Shown: piece after piece, positions 59,969 through 64,000 of the stretch
Position numbering within the stretch: position 1 is the stretch's first letter
Layout of the letters: every line of letters begins with the position of its first letter
NCBI GenBank assembly: GCA_019748195.1
Contig: JAIEPW010000015.1
Span: 1 to 64,000 of the forward strand
Direction of reading: 5' to 3'
Length of the DNA: 64,000 bases
From: Bryobacteraceae bacterium
GTDB taxonomy: Bacteria > Acidobacteriota > Terriglobia > Bryobacterales > Bryobacteraceae
The notes under the pieces: generated by a model
What the model saw: the letters and a program-made list of their open reading frames with translations, nothing else
Told to the model about the DNA's origin: nothing
The model's database searches: none
Translations under genes and position numbers: made by a program

Positions 59969-61284
59969 CGCGGGTGATCACCCTGGCAGCCGCCTGCCTG
60001 GCTCCGTTGTTCGCGCAAACCACCTCGGCGCCAGAGCGAAAAGCGATCGTGATCGGAAATGCGCTGTACCGTTCGCTGCCCCAGGCCGGAACGGCCGCCG
60101 CCGACGCGCGGATCGTGGCGAACACGCTTGGCGAACTCAAGTTCCAGGTCACGCTGGTGGAGAACCGGACCATCGAGCAGATGGCGCGCGACATCAACCG
60201 TTTCCTTTCCAGCCTCAGTCCCGGCGACGCCGCGGTGTTCTACTACGCCGGATACGCCGCGCAATCGGCCGGGGAGAATTATCTGCTGCCTTCGGATCTG
60301 ACGCTCGACAAGGACCTGGACTTCGCCGCGTACTCGATGAAGCGCGTGGTACGCGAGATGGAGGCGCGCCGGCTGCAGCCGGCGATCGTCGTCATCGACG
60401 CGGCGCGGACGGCGCCGGAGGTAGCGGCGAAGTATCCGGATGCGGGGCTCGCGCTGGTGGATCTGCGCGGGCCGGAGACGGTTGCGGCTTTTTCCACGCT
60501 GCCTGGGAGGCTCGCGCCGGCGGCGGCGAACCGGAGCACGGGTTTGTACGCGGAATCCCTGGTCCGGCAGTTGAAGATCCCCGGCCTGAGCCTGAACGAT
60601 GTGTTCTCCCAACTGAAACGCAGCGTGAGCGAGGCGTCGAAAGGCGAGCAGACGCCGTCCGAGATTTCCACCGCCGTTCGCGACTTCATCTTTCACCCGC
60701 GTCCCCCGCAACTGGCCGAGTGGGAGCGGCTGCGGGCTTCCACCGATCTCGCCGCGATCGCCGCCTTCCGGCTGCGTTACCCCAACGATCCGCTTGCGGC
60801 AGAAGCCGCGCGGCGCATGGAAGAGATCGAGTGGCAGGCGGTGGCGACCAGCAAGGATCCGCTCGCGATGCGCGCGTATCTGAATAAATACCCGAGCGGC
60901 GCGTTCGCGCCGCTGGCGCAAGCCACCCTGGAACTTCTGGCGCGCGAGGCGGCTTCAGCGGGCAAGGATGCGATTCTGGCCGTGGTGGAGCGCTATCGCG
61001 AGGCTTATCAGAACGAAGACCTGGAGCGGCTGAAAGCGCTGCGCCCCGGACTGACGAGAAACGAACTGAGAGCATTGGAAGAGACCTTCCGGTTCGCCCG
61101 GCAGATCCGCATGGATCTGGAAGCCGCGGGCGAGCCGAGGATCGACGGAGATAGCGCGACGTTGCGCTCGAAAATGACGATCCAGCTTCGTGACGAGCGG
61201 GGCATGAATCCGCCCGCGCGAGCCGATGTAGTAATCAAGCTGCGCCGGTCAGCCGATGGATGGTTGATCGATTCGATTCAGTAA
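59965..61284 (+). CDS. secreted caspase-fold (C14-like) protein lacking both catalytic residues
   Basis: 439 residues from TTG 59965 (GGAG upstream), overlapping the kinase stop as TTGA; a more upstream TTG is less well placed. A signal peptide covers about 1-18. Residues about 25-250 have the caspase/metacaspase fold (KAIVIGNALYRSL, FYYAGYAAQ, GENYLLPSD, VVIDAAR). The catalytic His (usually in YYxGHG) is Tyr97 (codon at 60253) and the catalytic Cys (usually in DACR) is Ala147 (codon at 60403), so it should be inactive. The C-terminus (about 250-439) is helical repeats followed by a small nuclear-transport-factor-like segment. It may act as a scaffold or sensor for the kinase. Confidence 0.85.
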   Translation: MTRVITLAAACLAPLFAQTTSAPERKAIVIGNALYRSLPQAGTAAADARIVANTLGELKFQVTLVENRTIEQMARDINRFLSSLSPGDAAVFYYAGYAAQSAGENYLLPSDLTLDKDLDFAAYSMKRVVREMEARRLQPAIVVIDAARTAPEVAAKYPDAGLALVDLRGPETVAAFSTLPGRLAPAAANRSTGLYAESLVRQLKIPGLSLNDVFSQLKRSVSEASKGEQTPSEISTAVRDFIFHPRPPQLAEWERLRASTDLAAIAAFRLRYPNDPLAAEAARRMEEIEWQAVATSKDPLAMRAYLNKYPSGAFAPLAQATLELLAREAASAGKDAILAVVERYREAYQNEDLERLKALRPGLTRNELRALEETFRFARQIRMDLEAAGEPRIDGDSATLRSKMTIQLRDERGMNPPARADVVIKLRRSADGWLIDSIQ

Positions 61285-61305
61285 GTTCAGGGGCTACGAA
61301 AATTC

Positions 61306-62610
61306 ATGACTCGACAGGCGTTCCGCCGTCTCGCAATCCCATTCTTCTGCCTTGCCGCGCTCGCCGGCGCCGACCAGGACACCGCGCAAGCCAGCAACGT
61401 GAACATCCGCAAGCTCGCCTACCTGATTCCGAATCTGTTCGGACCGCAGGGTCTGGTGCTGCCCAACCCCACGCACGAAGCGCACTTCCAGAGCGCCTTT
61501 CAGTCGAACTTCGGGCCGTTCAACACCGCGATCGCCATCCAGTTGACGTCGCTGCCGATTCCGTCTCCGGCATCGGGCTTCACGTATCAGTTCGATAAAT
61601 CCACGGGAGCGTACACGCGCTCCGCCCAGAGCTTCGGGCCGATCCTCGCCGAGCGCGCGGAGACCATCGGCAAGGACAAGTTCTATTTCGGCTTCAGCTT
61701 TCAGAACTTCCGCTTCACCTCGCTGGACGGCGTGGACCTGACCAACGTTCCCAGCGTGTTCCAGCACTCGGTTGTCGACAACATCGAGTACCGGAAGGAC
61801 ATTATTACGACGGAAAATCAGTTGGACATCCGGCTGGGCCAGTTCACAGGCTTCTTCACCTACGGCGTAACCGACCGGATCGACGTTTCGGTCGCGATCC
61901 CGCTGATTACCGCCAGGCTGGACGCGATCTCGAACGCCACCGTCCGCCGCATCGGGACGGCGAACGAACCCGACATTCACTTCTTCGGCACCACCGGAGA
62001 TCGCACGCGGCAGACCTTCGCCAATTCCGGGTCGGCGTCCGGCATCGGGGATGTCATCGTGCGCGCCAAGGGCAACCTGCTGCGGCGGGAGAACTTCGGG
62101 ATCGCGGCCGGGCTCGACGTGCGGCTGCCCACCGGCGATCCATACGACTTCCTGGGATCGGGCGCGGTGGGATTGCGTCCCTTTGTCGCGGTTTCCGGCA
62201 GGACCGGGCGGCTGGCGCCGCACGTCAATGTCGCATACCAGTGGAACGATTCGTCGGTGCTGGCGGGCGATGTCCGCACCGGACGCAAGGGACACTTGCC
62301 CAACATTTTCCAGTGGACCGCCGGCGCGGACTACGGCATCACCCAGAGGCTGACGTTCGCCTTCGACGTGCTGGGACAGAGCTTCAATTCGCAGCGCGTG
62401 GTCCGCACCCGTTTTCAGGCAGCCAACAATTCGCAATGGCCTCAGGTGGAGTTCCGCGACGGGACGATCAACCAGGTGAACGGGTCGGTGGGCATGAAGA
62501 TCAACGCCTGGGACCGGTTGCTGGTGTCCTTCAACGTGCTGTTCCGCATGAACGACGCCGGCTTGCGCGCCGATGTGGTGCCGCTGATCGGGCTTTCCTA
62601 CACATTCTGA
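61306..62610 (+). CDS. outer-membrane beta-barrel protein (MetA-pathway/transporter-like)
   Basis: 434 residues with a signal peptide (about 1-22). The mature protein alternates short hydrophobic strands and polar loops (FYFGFSFQNFRFTSL, LGQFTGFFTYGVTDRIDVSVAI, GIAAGLDVRLPTGDP, LTFAFDVLGQSFNS) and ends in ...GLSYTF, the C-terminal Phe of outer-membrane barrels. It resembles the phenol-degradation MetA/transporter-type barrels of unknown substrate. 22 bases after the pseudocaspase gene, so it is part of the same transcript. Its TGA abuts the stop of the convergent MaoC gene. Confidence 0.78.
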   Translation: MTRQAFRRLAIPFFCLAALAGADQDTAQASNVNIRKLAYLIPNLFGPQGLVLPNPTHEAHFQSAFQSNFGPFNTAIAIQLTSLPIPSPASGFTYQFDKSTGAYTRSAQSFGPILAERAETIGKDKFYFGFSFQNFRFTSLDGVDLTNVPSVFQHSVVDNIEYRKDIITTENQLDIRLGQFTGFFTYGVTDRIDVSVAIPLITARLDAISNATVRRIGTANEPDIHFFGTTGDRTRQTFANSGSASGIGDVIVRAKGNLLRRENFGIAAGLDVRLPTGDPYDFLGSGAVGLRPFVAVSGRTGRLAPHVNVAYQWNDSSVLAGDVRTGRKGHLPNIFQWTAGADYGITQRLTFAFDVLGQSFNSQRVVRTRFQAANNSQWPQVEFRDGTINQVNGSVGMKINAWDRLLVSFNVLFRMNDAGLRADVVPLIGLSYTF

Positions 62611-63078
62611 TCATGCGGCGTACAGCCGCGTGACCCAGTCGGCGCCGAGGGCGGGCTTCCCGCCGCCCTCCACTTCGATCAGCACGCCCCAGGTGATCTC
62701 CCACCCGCCCTCGATGTCGCGGATCTCTTTGGGCGTGTAACGGCCGCGCACCCGCGCTCCCGCCGGCACCGGCGCGGCGAATCGCAAGCGGTTGAAGCCG
62801 TAATTCACGCCCATCCGGAAGTCTCCGTTCACCTTCAGCGCGCTGTTGCGCAGCGGGCTGATCAGCGATGCGGTGAGGAATCCATGCGCGATCGGCCCGC
62901 GGAACGGCGATTCGCGGCGCGTGCGCTCGGTGTCCTCATGGATCCACTGCGGATCGCCGGTGAGCCGGGCGAAATCATCGATCATCCGCTGGGTGACGGT
63001 CAGCCATTCGCTTACCCCGGCCTCGGTGCGCAGCAGCGCGCGGAGCCCTTCGATGCCGTCGATGGAAGTCACGGGCAT
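62611..63078 (-). CDS. MaoC-family (R)-specific enoyl-CoA hydratase-like protein
   Basis: 155 residues from ATG 63078, two bases after the DapA-family stop; the longer upstream frame overlaps that gene. The hot-dog fold shows QRMIDDFARLTGDPQWIHED with the catalytic Asp and His of MaoC hydratases, then SPFRGPIAHGFLTASLISPL and the beta strands of the core. It would hydrate enoyl-CoA in fatty-acid or related catabolism. Last gene of a thiolase-aldolase-hydratase group. Confidence 0.88.
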   Translation of the reverse strand: MPVTSIDGIEGLRALLRTEAGVSEWLTVTQRMIDDFARLTGDPQWIHEDTERTRRESPFRGPIAHGFLTASLISPLRNSALKVNGDFRMGVNYGFNRLRFAAPVPAGARVRGRYTPKEIRDIEGGWEITWGVLIEVEGGGKPALGADWVTRLYAA

Positions 63079-63080
63079 CC

Positions 63081-63947
63081 TTACAGCAAGGCTCGCCAGC
63101 GCTCGGCCGCTTCTGCCTTCTGCGTGTCTTTGAGTCCCACCAGCGGCGGCCGGCATGGACTCTCCGGGATTCCGGAGAGCGAGACCGCGTACTTCCAGCC
63201 CGGCACCCAGTCGAAATCGCCGAGCGCGGCGTCGGCATCGTCCACTGCGCTCTGCGCGGCTTCCAGACCGGCGCCGCTCCGGAACGCATCGAAAACCGCG
63301 CGAGTCTGGCGCCGGAGTACGCTACCGTTGCCGGTGATGCAACCGGCGCCGCCGTTCGACAGATTCGCGGTCAGGCATTCCGCGAACCCTGCGTAAATGT
63401 CCAGATCCGGAAACTCCTTTACCAGCTCCGCATGTCCCTGCGGCGTGTTGTGCGAATCCTTGAGTCCCCGGAGATTCGGAAACTCGGCCAGGCGGCGGAT
63501 CAGTTCCACGCTGATCGGCGCCCCGCTCAAACGCGGGATGTGATACAGGTGCACCGGCAAGGGGGATGCATGCAAGATCGCCTCGTAGTAAACGGCGAGG
63601 CCCTCCAGCGGCGGATTGCGATAGAAGAACGGCGGAACCGCCAGCACGCTTTCCGCGCCAGATGAGGCCGCATGCTCCAGCAGCTCGAACGTATCCGGAA
63701 GGGACGGCGATCCGACGTGCGCCATCACCGACAGGCCGCCGCGATTCACCATGCAGGTCTCAAGAATCGCCTTGCGTTCGTCGGTGGAGAATGACGGGAA
63801 CTCGCCGGAAGTGCCGAGTACGAGAATACCCTCCACGCCGCCGTCCTCGAGGTAGCGCAGGTAGGCGGCCTGCCTTGCTTCATCGAACAGGCCTTGACCG
63901 TCGAGCATGGTCAGGGCCGCGACATAGAACTTGGGTTGCGGCTTCAC
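63081..63947 (-). CDS. dihydrodipicolinate synthase/N-acetylneuraminate lyase (DapA) family protein
   Basis: 288 residues from GTG 63947, overlapping the thiolase stop as GTGA. The TIM barrel has LGTSGEFPSFSTDER (active-site loop), YHIPRLSG (the Tyr of the family YNIP motif), the Schiff-base Lys in LRGLKDSHNT, and GGAGCITGNGSV. The family covers dihydrodipicolinate synthase and several sugar-acid aldolases; the substrate cannot be fixed by eye. The neighbouring thiolase and MaoC genes suggest a catabolic rather than lysine-biosynthetic role. Confidence 0.88.
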   Translation of the reverse strand: MKPQPKFYVAALTMLDGQGLFDEARQAAYLRYLEDGGVEGILVLGTSGEFPSFSTDERKAILETCMVNRGGLSVMAHVGSPSLPDTFELLEHAASSGAESVLAVPPFFYRNPPLEGLAVYYEAILHASPLPVHLYHIPRLSGAPISVELIRRLAEFPNLRGLKDSHNTPQGHAELVKEFPDLDIYAGFAECLTANLSNGGAGCITGNGSVLRRQTRAVFDAFRSGAGLEAAQSAVDDADAALGDFDWVPGWKYAVSLSGIPESPCRPPLVGLKDTQKAEAAERWRALL

Positions 63948-64000
63948 ACGCGCTCGATAATGGTGGCCGTGGCCATGCCGAAGCCGATACACATCGTCTG
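63944..64000 (-). CDS. C-terminal end of an acetyl-CoA acetyltransferase/thiolase (partial)
   Basis: Only the last 18 codons are inside the window (QTMCIGFGMATATIIERV). The CIGxGxG-type motif with the second catalytic Cys and the ...ERV end match thiolase C-termini. The stop overlaps the DapA-family start (GTGA), so the genes are co-translated. Confidence 0.75.
   Translation of the reverse strand, partial: QTMCIGFGMATATIIERV

Overview
The window looks like a chromosomal segment of an Acidobacteriota bacterium of the Solibacter/Bryobacter type. The evidence is its high GC content and several family signatures: two proteins with the Solibacter-type C-terminal/Ig-like domain (TIGR03437-like), a VWFA-related acidobacterial protein, an acidobacterial duplicated permease (ADOP) paired with a PadR regulator, and a very large Oar-like TonB-dependent receptor with an N-terminal carboxypeptidase-regulatory domain. 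This placement rests on family signatures, not on a database search. I saw no rRNA, tRNA, insertion sequence, prophage or CRISPR array. Genes are packed tightly: no gap exceeds about 210 bases, so there is no long non-coding stretch to describe.

Layout. 1-4418 (minus): a LysM/peptidoglycan-binding protein translationally coupled to a very long protein with a metzincin-like zinc site that runs off the left edge. 4554-9325: a TolB-like propeller protein, a secreted alpha/beta hydrolase, a PLP enzyme of the ACC deaminase/D-cysteine desulfhydrase family, and a DoxX/MauE-thioredoxin fusion. 9332-17038 (minus): a complete chemotaxis operon cheA-cheW-mcp-cheY-cheB-cheR with a soluble receptor. 17199-21032: the TonB-dependent receptor. 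21133-25382 (minus): a sugar-metabolism group (ROK kinase, FGGY kinase, Gfo/Idh/MocA dehydrogenase, TIM-barrel isomerase). 25428-29159: two overlapping membrane-protein genes, a general-stress protein and a second secreted hydrolase. 29308-30871 (minus): a FecR-domain protein, a 188-residue exported protein and a 58-residue cysteine-rich protein.

31036-35600 (plus): a secreted propeller protein, an exported methyltransferase-like protein, a sensor kinase and a GH43-like lipoprotein. 35602-37494 (minus): glutaryl-CoA-type dehydrogenase and endonuclease III. 37532-42846 (plus): a CitE/HpcH-type lyase, a GT-C/TPR membrane protein, a SRPBCC protein and the molybdopterin genes moeA-moaC-mogA. 42901-45869 (minus): two secreted propeller/Ig-like proteins. 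46059-50981: a six-PAS histidine kinase divergent from a VWFA-type protein, then a NadD-like enzyme. 51104-54505: a membrane protein with a zinc ribbon and Glu/Pro repeats, and a winged-helix protein. 54508-58388: ADOP permease, PadR regulator, a YraN-family protein and a small hypothetical. 58466-62610 (plus): a membrane Ser/Thr kinase, a caspase-fold protein lacking both catalytic residues, and an outer-membrane barrel. 62611-64000 (minus): MaoC hydratase, DapA-family aldolase and the last codons of a thiolase.

Recurrent features are GTG/TTG starts overlapping the previous stop (GTGA, TTGA, ATGA), convergent genes whose stop codons touch or overlap, and -10-like hexamers 5-11 bases before start codons that lack a ribosome-binding site. 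The most unusual loci are the kinase/pseudocaspase/barrel cassette, the metzincin/LysM pair at the left edge, the exported methyltransferase and the cysteine-rich microprotein below FecR.
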